DNA from: Xenophilus sp. E41
GTDB taxonomy: Bacteria > Pseudomonadota > Gammaproteobacteria > Burkholderiales > Burkholderiaceae_C
DNA length: 64,000 nt
NCBI RefSeq assembly: GCF_003671765.1
Contig: NZ_QPIB01000043.1
Location: forward strand, 248,001-312,000
Reading direction: 5' to 3'
The first letter of the stretch is position 1; each line of letters opens with the position of its first letter. The notes beneath the pieces are model-generated. The model did no database searches, was not told where the DNA came from, and worked only from the letters and a program-made list of their open reading frames with translations. Both the position numbers and the translations under genes were made by a program. Shown one piece after another: positions 1 to 9,639 of this stretch.

Positions 1-2
1 GC

Positions 3-1172
<1,170 letters not shown>

Positions 1173-1203
1173 TCGACGCCGGCCCGCTCGGGGAAGCCGC
1201 CCG

Positions 1204-1833
1204 TCAGCGAAGCAGCTGCACGAGCTGCCACAACGCCAGCCCGGCCAGCATCGCGGCCGAGCACAGGTTGATGGCGCGTTGCCAGCGTGCGTCGAAGCGC
1301 TCGCGCAGCAGGCCGACCCCGGTCGACAGCAGCAGCCACCACAGTGCCGAACCCACCAGCACCCCCGACACCATGGCCCAGGGCGAGGCCGATGCGGCCG
1401 GCGCCCGGCCGGCGAGCACGCCGAAGACGGCGATGAAGGACAAGATGGTGCTCGGGTTGGACAGCGTCAGCACGAAGGTGCCCGCGAGGTAGCGCAGCAG
1501 CGAGCGCCCCGATGCGCGCTCGTCGCTGCGCGGCGTGATGGGCTGGGTGGCGATGCGCCAGGCCATCCACAGCAGGAAGGCAGCGCCGAACAGCGCCAGC
1601 CACAGGCGAACGCCCAGCAGCCAGGTGATGAGCGTGGTCACGCCGAAGGCGCCGACGGCACCGTACACCGCATCCGCCAGCGCGGCCCCGAGGCCGGTCG
1701 CCAGCCCGGCGGCGCGGCCATGGTCGAGGGTGCGCTGGATCGCGAGCACGCCGATCTGGCCGACCGGCGCGGCGATCGACAGGCCGATGAGCAGGGACTG
1801 CCAGAAGAGGGCGAGCGTGGCGGTGGAATGCAT
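1204..1833 (-). CDS. LysE/RhtB-family amino acid exporter
   Basis: Predicted inner-membrane exporter of 209 aa with about six hydrophobic segments, typical for the LysE superfamily. It starts MHSTATLALF and carries the hallmark APVGQIGVLAIQRTL near residue 20, matching the family's G-x-x-x-P region, and an NPSTILSF motif in the middle. Family members export amino acids or related small molecules; the substrate is unknown. The ATG at 1833 was chosen because the hydrophobic first helix follows it directly. A possible regulator remnant lies divergently at 1930, with a directly repeated 11-mer between them. Confidence 0.85.
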   Translation of the reverse strand: MHSTATLALFWQSLLIGLSIAAPVGQIGVLAIQRTLDHGRAAGLATGLGAALADAVYGAVGAFGVTTLITWLLGVRLWLALFGAAFLLWMAWRIATQPITPRSDERASGRSLLRYLAGTFVLTLSNPSTILSFIAVFGVLAGRAPAASASPWAMVSGVLVGSALWWLLLSTGVGLLRERFDARWQRAINLCSAAMLAGLALWQLVQLLR

Positions 1834-1876
1834 GCCAAGGATTGTGCGAAGCCGGCGCTGCCGCGCCCAGCTGGAA

Positions 1877-1920
1877 TTCCAGGCAGGAACGGCCGATCGC
1901 TCGCTATTTTTCCAGGCAGG
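1877..1920. promoter_or_regulatory. Direct repeat, possible operator between lysE-type gene and AsnC-like ORF
   Basis: The 11-mer TTCCAGGCAGG occurs at 1877-1887 and again at 1910-1920. The copies are 33 bp apart, about three helical turns, in the divergent spacer between the exporter and the Lrp/AsnC-like ORF. Same-face spacing is what an oligomeric regulator would use. This is inference from position and spacing only. Confidence 0.35.
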
Positions 1921-1929
1921 GACCCCGCG

Positions 1930-2114
1930 ATGGCTGAATCTCCCCCGCCCCTGCAGCTCGACGCCCGCGCCTGGAAACTGCTGCAGCACGGCCATCCCTT
2001 GCTCAAGGCCCTGGCCGCGGCGGCCGGGCTGTCGGTGCCGGCGACGGCCGAGCGGCTCGAGCGCCTGCAGGACGCTGGCATCGCGCGCTGGTGCCGCCCG
2101 GCGGTTCGCGCTGA
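1930..2114 (+). pseudogene. Possible broken Lrp/AsnC-type regulator remnant
   Basis: An ATG at 1930 opens a frame that reads as an AsnC-type winged-helix N-terminus: an acidic start (LDARAWKLLQ), a helix-turn-helix (LAAAAGLSVPATAERLERL), then DAGIARW. After about residue 52 the frame continues only as antisense of the next gene. A frame shift near 2082 would give the ending ALVPPGGSR and a stop at 2112-2114. No ligand-binding (RAM) domain follows. LysE exporters are often paired with Lrp-type regulators, so a decayed partner is plausible. A chance reading frame in GC-rich DNA remains possible. Confidence 0.35.
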
Positions 2115-2126
2115 GGGGCCGGGCGC

Positions 2127-3068
2127 TCAGCGCTCCGTCGCCTGCTGCCACACCCGCGTGGCCGCGGTGAGGTCTTCCAGCGCGCTGCCCACCGCCTTGA
2201 ACACGGTTCGCTCCTGCGCGTTCTGCCGGCCGGCGCACTCGCCGCGACACAGTTGCGCCAGGGTGGGCGGCACGCTGCTGGCCGCCAGCGTGCCCGCGGC
2301 CCGGGCGTCAAGCAGATCGCCGGCCTTGGCGAGCGCTTCCTCGGTGTCGATGGCGACGCGCGCGCCGTCGAAGCACGCGGGGTCGGCTTCGCGCATCAGC
2401 GGCGTGAAGCTGCCGATCAGGTCCAGGTGCGAGCCCGGCGCCAACCAGGCGCCCTGCACCAGCGGTGCGGTGGCCAGCGTGGCGCAACTCACGATGTCGG
2501 CGGCGCGCACGGCGGCCGGCAGGTCGGTCACGGCTTGCGCGTCGATGCCCTCGGCGCGCCACTGTGCGGCCAGGGCTTCGGCACCCGCGGGCCGGTGGTT
2601 CCACACCTGCACCCGGTCGATGGCGCGCACGCTGGCGAAGGCGGCCGGCAGCAGCCGGGCGACGCGCCCGCTGCCCAGCACCAGCAGCCGGCGTGCATCG
2701 GCACGCGCCAGGAAGGAGGCGCCCAGCGCCGCTGCGGCGGCCGTGCGGTGGGCGGTGATCTCGTTGCCGTCCATCAACGCCAGCGGCACGCCGGTGGTGG
2801 CGTCGTACAGCACATAGGTGGCGTGCAGGCCGGGCAGGCCGAGTGCGGCGTTGGCCGCAAAGATGTTGATCGTCTTGATGCCGAGGAAGGACTCGTTCCA
2901 CGCCGGCATGATGAGCACAGTGCCCGCGCCGGGCGTTCCCGGACCGAGCGCGTGCACGTGGCGCGGCGGCACCACGGCAGCGGTCGACGCGAAGGCGGTG
3001 CGCAGGGCCGGCACCAGCGCATCGAAGGGCAGGGCGGCGCGGGTGGCGGCGGCGTCGAAGGTCTGCAT
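2127..3068 (-). CDS. Ornithine cyclodeaminase / mu-crystallin family protein
   Basis: Cytosolic NAD(P)-dependent enzyme of 313 aa, the usual length of the family. Members include ornithine cyclodeaminase and ketimine (delta1-pyrroline-2-carboxylate) reductases. The family signature runs through LIMPAWNESFLGIKTINIF and MDGNEITAHRTAAAAALG, with a Rossmann glycine motif LVLGSGRVARLL near residue 145. The ATG at 3068 (MQTFDAAATR) suits the family N-terminus better than an upstream in-frame start at 3131, whose extra residues are Arg-rich. It stands alone between the exporter and the tctBA genes. Reductase rather than cyclodeaminase activity is common in this subgroup, but substrate is not decided here. 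Confidence 0.85.
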   Translation of the reverse strand: MQTFDAAATRAALPFDALVPALRTAFASTAAVVPPRHVHALGPGTPGAGTVLIMPAWNESFLGIKTINIFAANAALGLPGLHATYVLYDATTGVPLALMDGNEITAHRTAAAAALGASFLARADARRLLVLGSGRVARLLPAAFASVRAIDRVQVWNHRPAGAEALAAQWRAEGIDAQAVTDLPAAVRAADIVSCATLATAPLVQGAWLAPGSHLDLIGSFTPLMREADPACFDGARVAIDTEEALAKAGDLLDARAAGTLAASSVPPTLAQLCRGECAGRQNAQERTVFKAVGSALEDLTAATRVWQQATER

Positions 3069-3379
3069 GGGCCGAGTATGGCCGGGGCACGTGCCTCGGG
3101 ACCGGGCCGCGGCGTGGACCGTCATGCTCACCGAAAACGCACCCCGCGGCGATCGTCACGGGCGTGACCAATTCGGCTGCAACGCCCGCTGCGCCAGGGC
3201 TGCAGGCCGATTGCACTCGCCAATTTCGCAAACGCCGGCCGCGCGTACCGGCGAGGCCGCGCTAGGGACAACCCTTACGTACTACCCACGCCGCCCGGGT
3301 CAGACGGCGATCAGGCATGAAAGCTGACCATCACCGGACTTTCCATCGCGCGAGTCCTTCACCGGCCGCATTCCTTCCA

Positions 3380-3805
3380 ATGATCGACAAAAACCTGGCA
3401 AGAGGCATCTTCATCCTGCTGCTCGCCCTTCTCTTCGGCGTGCCGGCGGTTCTGCACTATCCCATCGGCAACTTCGCGCGCGGCGGGCCGGGCCTGTTCC
3501 CGACCATGGTCTCGTGCATCCTGGGCGTCATCGGCCTGGCGATGGTGATCCGCTCGCGCTTCATCCCCAGCGAGCCGCTGGAACTGAACCTCAAGAACAT
3601 CGGCATCATCATCGCGAGCCTGGTCGCTTTCGCGCTGGTGTCCGAGCACCTGAACATGATCGCCGGCATCGTGCTGATGGTCTTCATCGCCGCGCTGGCC
3701 GGCACCAACTACTCGTGGTGGCGCAACGTCAAGGTGTCGGCCATGCTGGTGCTCTTCGCCTTCGGCTTCCAGCGTCTGCTGGGCCTGAACCTTCCCCTGT
3801 ACTGA
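3380..3805 (+). CDS. tctB: Tripartite tricarboxylate transporter small subunit (TctB family)
   Basis: Small membrane subunit of a tripartite tricarboxylate transporter, 141 aa with four predicted transmembrane helices. Helix 1 begins at residue ~8 (GIFILLLALLFGV) and is followed by the family motif GGPGLFPTMVSCILGVIG. I chose ATG 3380 (MIDKNLARG) because the hydrophobic core follows it closely. An in-frame start at 3317 would add 21 polar residues. It is followed after 13 bp by tctA. No TctC periplasmic receptor gene is adjacent. The 311-bp spacer upstream shows the unusual AT-containing string ACCCTTACGTACTACCC near 3262-3278 and otherwise nothing I recognise. Confidence 0.9.
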   Translation: MIDKNLARGIFILLLALLFGVPAVLHYPIGNFARGGPGLFPTMVSCILGVIGLAMVIRSRFIPSEPLELNLKNIGIIIASLVAFALVSEHLNMIAGIVLMVFIAALAGTNYSWWRNVKVSAMLVLFAFGFQRLLGLNLPLY

Positions 3806-3818
3806 GGCGCTGCACACC

Positions 3819-5348
3819 ATGGATGCACTCCACAACCTGGCGTTCGGCTTCGAGCACGCGCTGACCATCCACAACCTGCTGTACTGCGCCCTCGGCTGCG
3901 CCGTCGGCACGTTCGTCGGCCTGCTGCCCGGCCTGGGCCCGCTGGCCACCATCAGCCTGCTGCTGCCGCTCACCTACTCGATGGACACCACCGGCGCGCT
4001 CATCATGCTGGCCGGCATCTACTACGGGGCGCAGTATGGCGACAGCGTGTCGGCCATCACGATGAAGATCCCGCATGCGAGTTCGATCGTCGCCTGTATC
4101 GACGGCTACGCGATGACGCTCAAGGGGCAGACCGGGCTGGCGCTGTTCACCGCGGGCTTCTCCAGCTTCATCGGCGGCACGGTCGCCATCGTGGTGCTGA
4201 CCTTCCTCGCGCCCTCGCTGGGCGAGGTGGCCTTCCTCTTCGGCCCGGCCGACTACTGCGCACTGATGCTGGTGGGCTTCGTGTGCGTCAGCTTCGTCAC
4301 CACCGGCAGCCTGCTCAACGGCCTGGCCATGTGCATGGTGGGCGTGCTGCTGGGCCAGATCGGCACCGACGTGAACAGCGGCATGCAGCGCTACACCATG
4401 GACCTGCCCTTCCTGGCCGACGGTGTCGGGCTGGTCAGCATCGCGCTGGGCTGCTTCGGCATCGCCGAGATCACCAAGAACCTCGACGAGCGCAAGGAAC
4501 GCTCGCCCTTCAACGGCACGATCAAGCTGATGCCGACCTGGACCGAGTTCAAGCGCATCTGGCCCAGCGCGCTGCGCGGCAGCGTCATCGGGTCCTTCCT
4601 GGGCATCCTGCCCGGCGGCGGCCCGGCCATCGCCCAGTTCGCCGCCTATGCGGCGGACAAGAAGATGAGCAAGTACAAGCACGAGATCGGCACCGGCTGC
4701 ATCGAGGGCGTGGCCGGCCAGGCCGCGGCCGACGAGGCCGCCTCGCGCACCAGCTTCATCCCGCTGATGAGCATCGGCATCCCCGAGAACCCGGTGATGG
4801 CGCTGATGATGGCCGCCTTCATCATCAAGGGCATCCAGCCCGGCCCGAACATGATCGCCGGCCACCCCGAACTCTTCTGGGGCCTGGTCGCGAGCATGTG
4901 GATCGGCGGCTGCTTCCTGCTGGTGCTGAACGTGCCGCTGGTGCGCTACCTGCTGTCGATCTTCAAGATCCCGTACAACGTGCTGTTCCCGGCGATCCTG
5001 TTCTTCTGCTGCATCGGCACGTACAGCGTGAACAACAGCATCGACGACATCTACATCACGGCCGTGTTCGGCATCCTGGGCTTCGCGTTCATGCGGCTCA
5101 AGCTCGACGCGTCACCGCTGATGCTGGGTTTCATCCTCGGGCCGATGCTGGAGGAGAACTTCCGCCGGGCCCTGCTCATCAGCCGCGGCAGCTTCGGTGT
5201 GTTCGTGTCGCGGCCCATCAGCGGCACGCTGCTCGGGCTGATCGCGGCCTTCGTCGTGTGGCAGGTCGTCGCCTTCGTGCTCGCCGCGCGCAAGCGCCGC
5301 AGTCTGCCGCAGGTCGAGGTCGCGCCGCCGCTGGCCGACGCGCACTGA
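3819..5348 (+). CDS. tctA: Tripartite tricarboxylate transporter large permease (TctA family)
   Basis: Large permease subunit of 509 aa with about twelve helices, standard for TctA. The conserved GLLPGLGPLATISLLLPLTY near residue 30 and the second PGGGPAIAQFAAY near residue 265 are the duplicated TctA motifs. Also seen are the acidic DEAASRTSFIPLMSIGIPE segment and GPMLEENFRRALLIS near the C-terminus. With TctB it would import a carboxylate delivered by a TctC/Bug receptor. No such receptor is next to it; one lies at 32414-33400. A strong bidirectional terminator follows. Confidence 0.95.
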   Translation: MDALHNLAFGFEHALTIHNLLYCALGCAVGTFVGLLPGLGPLATISLLLPLTYSMDTTGALIMLAGIYYGAQYGDSVSAITMKIPHASSIVACIDGYAMTLKGQTGLALFTAGFSSFIGGTVAIVVLTFLAPSLGEVAFLFGPADYCALMLVGFVCVSFVTTGSLLNGLAMCMVGVLLGQIGTDVNSGMQRYTMDLPFLADGVGLVSIALGCFGIAEITKNLDERKERSPFNGTIKLMPTWTEFKRIWPSALRGSVIGSFLGILPGGGPAIAQFAAYAADKKMSKYKHEIGTGCIEGVAGQAAADEAASRTSFIPLMSIGIPENPVMALMMAAFIIKGIQPGPNMIAGHPELFWGLVASMWIGGCFLLVLNVPLVRYLLSIFKIPYNVLFPAILFFCCIGTYSVNNSIDDIYITAVFGILGFAFMRLKLDASPLMLGFILGPMLEENFRRALLISRGSFGVFVSRPISGTLLGLIAAFVVWQVVAFVLAARKRRSLPQVEVAPPLADAH

Positions 5349-5367
5349 GCGGGCAGCCGTCCGATCG

Positions 5368-5402
5368 AAAAAGGGCCGGCGCCGGGGCGCGCGGCCCTTT
5401 TT
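5368..5402. terminator. Bidirectional rho-independent terminator
   Basis: Five A, a GC-rich stem (GGGCCG with CGGCCC, 11-nt loop region) and five T form a symmetric hairpin between tctA and the convergent gene at 5423, so it can serve both. Confidence 0.85.
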
Positions 5403-5422
5403 CCTTTCGTGCGCCGGCCGCT

Positions 5423-6028
5423 TCAGCGCACCAGCGCCTCGTACGCCGCCCGCGTGTGCGGCGACACGGAGTCCAGCACCTGCTGGTAAGGCGTCTGGTG
5501 GCGCGACAGCAGGCGTGCCGAGGCCACCGTCTTCGAGCGGCAGAACCAGTGGCAGGTGTGCTGCATCAGATACAGCTCGGCGGTCATCATGTACGCCTTG
5601 GACTTGGGCGGTAGGTCCAGTGCGTTGTTGGCACTGGCCTCGATGCCGCGCGCGTGCACGGCGAACACCTTGCGCGCGTCGAAGAGGCGATGGCCCGGCA
5701 GCAGCGGCTGCGCGTAGGGGATGGCAAAGGGCAGCTTGCTCACCTGCGCCAGTGGGGCCTCGATCTTCGAGAAGTCGGCCACGAAGCTGTTGAACTGGTT
5801 CGCCAGCGCCTGCTCGGTGCCCTGCAGCACGCCCCAGACCTGCTCGCGCCGGTCGGTGTCCTTCTCGTCGAGCCAGCGCAGGTAGCCTTCGGTGAGGTTT
5901 TCCATCAGCTGCTCGATCTGGTACTTGCCCAGCGCGCTGCCGAGCAGGGCGATGCGCCGCTGCTGCTCGCGGTTCTTGACGATGTAGGCACCAAGGATGG
6001 CGAAGGCCATCAGCGCTAGAAGTTCCAT
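5423..6028 (-). CDS. Conserved hypothetical membrane-anchored protein
   Basis: Unrecognised protein of 201 aa. It starts MELLALMAFAILGAYIV, one N-terminal membrane helix, followed by a basic NREQQRR stretch and a soluble mostly helical domain. No signal cleavage site or catalytic motif is evident. A C-terminal region contains MMTAELYLMQHTCHWFCRSK with two Cys and two His close together, possibly structural. I infer an inner-membrane anchored cytosolic domain. It lies divergent to the PilB/GspE-like ATPase; the 256-bp spacer has no clear operator. Function unknown. Confidence 0.7.
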   Translation of the reverse strand: MELLALMAFAILGAYIVKNREQQRRIALLGSALGKYQIEQLMENLTEGYLRWLDEKDTDRREQVWGVLQGTEQALANQFNSFVADFSKIEAPLAQVSKLPFAIPYAQPLLPGHRLFDARKVFAVHARGIEASANNALDLPPKSKAYMMTAELYLMQHTCHWFCRSKTVASARLLSRHQTPYQQVLDSVSPHTRAAYEALVR

Positions 6029-6284
6029 GGAAGGCTTGGCCGGTGGAAGAACAAAGGCAGGGCCGCCAGTGTAGGCAGGCGGCCACCGGTCGCCGGCCGA
6101 TTGGCACTTTCGTATCCATTGCGGGCGCTCCCGGCGCGTGGCATGGGCCGCATTGCGTTGTTGTCCTGCAATTGCGGGCTCGATCGGTGTCCATCGTGGG
6201 CCGCCGTTGATACAGTGCCGAGCCCAGGGAGTCCTGTGCGCCACGAGCGCCTGTCGAGCGGGTTCACCCCGCCATTTTCTTGCC

Positions 6285-8789
6285 ATGCCGACTCCTTCGT
6301 CGCCCGAGTGGACCCTCGAGGCCACCACCGCACCTGCCGCCGCGCCATCGCCCTCGGCCTTCGTATGGCCGCGACCACCCGGCGGGCTGTATCCGCCAGC
6401 ACGCCCGCTCGACGAGGCGCGGCCGTGCGAGATCATCGGCCTCAACGGCACCCGCGTCGAAGGCCGCATCAGTGCCTTCGATCCGGCGGCGGCGACGGTC
6501 GACGTGCAGCTGCAGCGCGGACGCGGCCCGCTCACCTTGCGCTTCGACCAGTTCCGTGCGCTCACGCTGGTCGAGCGGGTCGAGCCGCTGTCGCCGCCCG
6601 CTTTCGTCTCGCCCGAAGGCGAGCGGCTCATGCCCGGCACCGCCAAGGTCCGGGTGCGGCTGGGCAAGGCCGCCGTGCTCAACTGCCGCACGGTGGGCCA
6701 GGTGGAGACGGCCCACGGGCTGTTCCTCTTTCCGACCGTGGGCGGTGCCGGCGCGGTGCACTGCACCTTCGTCCCGCGCGTGGCCTATGACCACATCGAT
6801 CGGGAACCATTGGCCCCCGAGCCCGACGAGGCGCTCTCCGTCGACATGGGGCTCGACGACGCCCCGCTCGATGCGCCCGGCACCGGCGCGATCGACGCGC
6901 CGCGCCTGTCGCAGACGGTGCTCACGCGCGAGGCCCTGGTGGAGGCGCTGGAGTTCCAGGCGCGCATGCCCATCGTGCGCATCGGCGAGGCCCTGCAGGC
7001 GCTCGGCATGGTCGACGCGCAGGAACTCCAGGACGCGCTCGTGCAGCAGCGCGAGCAGGGTGGCCTGCCCCTGGGCGAGGTGCTGGTGCGCCGCGGCACG
7101 GTGTCGCGCGCCGACCTGCAGACGGCGCTGACGCGCAAGATGGGCTACCCGCTGGTGGACCTCGAGCGCTACGAACCCGAGGCCGAGGCGCTGCGCAAGC
7201 TGAGCTACTCGGCGGCGCAGCGCCTGCAGGTCATGCCGCTGGCCATCGTCGAGGGGCGCCTGGTGGTGGCGCTCGACGACCCTGCGAACCGGCGCACGGC
7301 GCTGGACGAGGTCGAGTTCAGCGCGCAGATGAAGCTCGCGCCGGTGCTGGGCCAGTGCCGCGATCTCGACCGCGTGCTGCACCAGGCCTACGACAAGATC
7401 GGTGCGGCGGGAGAGGGCCGCAGCGGCGCGGCGCTGGCGCCGATCGATTTCGACCCGGGCGACACCAGCGCGCTGCTGCAGACGCTGGAGAAGGAAGGCC
7501 AGCAGGAACGCGAGGGGTCCGAGGACGCGCAGATCGAGCAGTCCGACAACTCGCTGGTGCGCATGATCAACCGCATGGTGGTGGAAGCGCATGCCGAGGG
7601 CGTGTCCGACATCCACATCGAGAGCTACCCCGGGCGCGAGAAGATCCGCATCCGCTTCCGCAAGGACGGCATCCTGCGCACCTACCTGGAGCTGCCGTCC
7701 AACTACCGCAACGCGATGATCGCGCGCATCAAGATCATGGCCGAGCTGGACATCAGCGAACGGCGCAAGCCGCAGGACGGGAAGATCAACTTCGCGCGCT
7801 TCTCGCCGCAGCATCGCATCGAACTGCGCGTGGCCTCGATACCCACCAACAACGGGCTCGAGGACGTGGTGATGCGCATCCTGGCCTCGGCGCGTCCGCT
7901 GCCCCTGGACCGGCTGGGCCTGACGCCGTCGAACTTCGAGCGCCTGCGCAACGCGATCGAGCGGCCCTACGGCATGGTGCTGTGCGTGGGCCCGACCGGC
8001 TCGGGCAAGACCACCACGCTGCATTCGGCGCTGAGCCACCTGAACACGCCGGAGCGCAAGATCTGGACCGCCGAGGACCCGATCGAGATCACGCAGGCGG
8101 GCCTGCGCCAGGTGCAGGTCAACCCGCGCATCGAGTGGACCTTCGCCAAGGCGCTGCGTTCCTTCCTGCGCGCCGACCCGGACGTGGTCATGGTCGGCGA
8201 GATCCGCGACGAGGAGACGGCCAAGGTGGCCATCGAGGCGTCGCTGACGGGCCACCTGGTGATGTCGACGCTGCACACCAACAGCGCGCCCGAGACGGTG
8301 ACGCGGCTGCTGGACATGGGCATGGATCCGTTCAACTTCGCGGATTCGCTGCTGGCGGTGCTGGCGCAGCGGCTCGTGCGGCGGCTGTGCCCGGACTGCC
8401 TTACCCACCGGCCGGCGACCGACGAGGAGGTCGCCGAACTGCTGGACGACTACGTGCACGCGTACCCGGCGCAGGACGCGCCCGAGTCGCGGGAGGACGT
8501 GCTCGCGCGCTGGTCGGGTCGGCACGCCCGGGATGGCCGCCTCCAGATGCATTCGAGCGCCGGCTGTGCGGCCTGCGCCGACACGGGCTTTCGCGGCCGC
8601 GTGGGCCTGCACGAACTGATGGTGGTCTCGCGCGAGCTGCGTCACCTCATCCAGACCGGATCGCGCGCCGAGGTCCTGCAGGCGACGGCGCTGCGTGAAG
8701 GCATGCGCACCCTGCGGCAGGACGGCATCGAGAAGGTGCTCGCTGGCCAGACCACGATCGAGGAAGTGCGCGCCACGAGCAACGTGTGA
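6285..8789 (+). CDS. GspE/PilB-type secretion or pilus ATPase with MshEN domain
   Basis: Cytoplasmic hexameric ATPase family of type II secretion and type IV pili, 834 aa, longer than the ~570 aa norm. An extra N-terminal region (1-220) includes a small beta-rich segment around residues 45-105. Residues ~231-285 carry two tandem MshEN motifs (RIGEALQALGMVDAQELQ and PLGEVLVRRGTVSRADLQ) of the kind that bind c-di-GMP in MshE. Walker A is GPTGSGKTTT at ~570, the Walker B region is DPDVVMVGEIRDEE, and the zinc tetracysteine is CPDC near 702 with CAAC near 762. No other secretion or pilus genes are adjacent. The flanking genes make and degrade c-di-GMP, which fits control by that messenger (inference). 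Confidence 0.88.
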   Translation: MPTPSSPEWTLEATTAPAAAPSPSAFVWPRPPGGLYPPARPLDEARPCEIIGLNGTRVEGRISAFDPAAATVDVQLQRGRGPLTLRFDQFRALTLVERVEPLSPPAFVSPEGERLMPGTAKVRVRLGKAAVLNCRTVGQVETAHGLFLFPTVGGAGAVHCTFVPRVAYDHIDREPLAPEPDEALSVDMGLDDAPLDAPGTGAIDAPRLSQTVLTREALVEALEFQARMPIVRIGEALQALGMVDAQELQDALVQQREQGGLPLGEVLVRRGTVSRADLQTALTRKMGYPLVDLERYEPEAEALRKLSYSAAQRLQVMPLAIVEGRLVVALDDPANRRTALDEVEFSAQMKLAPVLGQCRDLDRVLHQAYDKIGAAGEGRSGAALAPIDFDPGDTSALLQTLEKEGQQEREGSEDAQIEQSDNSLVRMINRMVVEAHAEGVSDIHIESYPGREKIRIRFRKDGILRTYLELPSNYRNAMIARIKIMAELDISERRKPQDGKINFARFSPQHRIELRVASIPTNNGLEDVVMRILASARPLPLDRLGLTPSNFERLRNAIERPYGMVLCVGPTGSGKTTTLHSALSHLNTPERKIWTAEDPIEITQAGLRQVQVNPRIEWTFAKALRSFLRADPDVVMVGEIRDEETAKVAIEASLTGHLVMSTLHTNSAPETVTRLLDMGMDPFNFADSLLAVLAQRLVRRLCPDCLTHRPATDEEVAELLDDYVHAYPAQDAPESREDVLARWSGRHARDGRLQMHSSAGCAACADTGFRGRVGLHELMVVSRELRHLIQTGSRAEVLQATALREGMRTLRQDGIEKVLAGQTTIEEVRATSNV

Positions 8790-8811
8790 GCGCGCCGCAC
8801 GGCGGGCTGGC

Positions 8812-9639
8812 TCAGTCGCCGCGCGGCGGACGCTGCGGCCACAGCGGCGCCTGTTCGTAGCCTCTCAGCCAGGGCAGGAACTCGTCGGGCGGCAGCGGCG
8901 GCGCGATCGCGAAGCCCTGCCCGATCTCGCATCCCAGCGCGAGCAGGCACTCGCCCTGGGCGGCCGACTCCACGCCTTCGCCCACGACCGCCAGGCCGAG
9001 TTCTTTCGCCAGTGCCGCCAGGTGGCGCACGATGGCGGTGTCCGCCGCGCTGTGCGGCAGCCCGGCCACGAAGGCGCGGTCGAGCTTGAGCGATGACACC
9101 GGCAACCGGCTGAGCCAGGCCAGCGCACTGTTGCCCGCGCCGAAATCGTCCAGGGCCACGCCCACGCCCGCGCGGTGGCAGGTCTCGATGCGCTGCGCCA
9201 TGAGATCGAAGTCGTCGATGACGCTGGACTCGAGCAACTCGAGTTCGAGCCGGGTGGACGGCGCCAGTGCCAGTGCCTGCACATGCGCATCGAGCCGCGC
9301 CGGCCACTGTGCGTCGAGCAGCTGGGCCGCGCCGATGTTGACGCCCACGCGCAGCCCATGCCCTTGTGCATGCCATGCCAGCGCGCACCGCAGCGCCTGC
9401 CCGACGGCCCAGTCGGCCAGCGCCAGGCCGCATGCCGCATCGCCGTCCAGCGCGAACAGGAAGTCCTCGGGGTTCAGCAGGCCATGGCGCGGGTGCTGCC
9501 AGCGGCACAGGGCTTCGGCGCCGACCACGCGCCCGCGCCGCAGGTCGACCTGCGGCTGGAAGAGCAGGAACAGCTCACCGCGCTGCAGGGCGCGCGCCAG
9601 TTCGCCCCGCAGGCCCGCGTCGACGCGGCCGGCGCTCAT
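8812..9639 (-). CDS. EAL-domain c-di-GMP phosphodiesterase, stand-alone
   Basis: Single EAL domain of 275 aa, predicted to hydrolyse c-di-GMP to pGpG. The EAL signature is intact (GAEALCRW). Other catalytic landmarks are VNIGAAQL, LELLESS, LDDFGAGNS, LKLDRAFV, VVGEGVES and GQGFA, so metal and base residues appear present despite changes around them (GAGNS instead of the usual GTGYS). Its ATG at 9639 overlaps the stop of the upstream GGDEF gene as ATGA, indicating translational coupling. The pair looks like a PAS-GGDEF-EAL protein divided into two polypeptides. Confidence 0.88.
   Translation of the reverse strand: MSAGRVDAGLRGELARALQRGELFLLFQPQVDLRRGRVVGAEALCRWQHPRHGLLNPEDFLFALDGDAACGLALADWAVGQALRCALAWHAQGHGLRVGVNIGAAQLLDAQWPARLDAHVQALALAPSTRLELELLESSVIDDFDLMAQRIETCHRAGVGVALDDFGAGNSALAWLSRLPVSSLKLDRAFVAGLPHSAADTAIVRHLAALAKELGLAVVGEGVESAAQGECLLALGCEIGQGFAIAPPLPPDEFLPWLRGYEQAPLWPQRPPRGD

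Noticed and set aside
3170-3225. Possible eighth family A repeat upstream of tctB
   Set aside because: CTGCAGGCCGATT resembles the tail, but the AT-rich head with ATAGCTG is missing, so the match is too weak.
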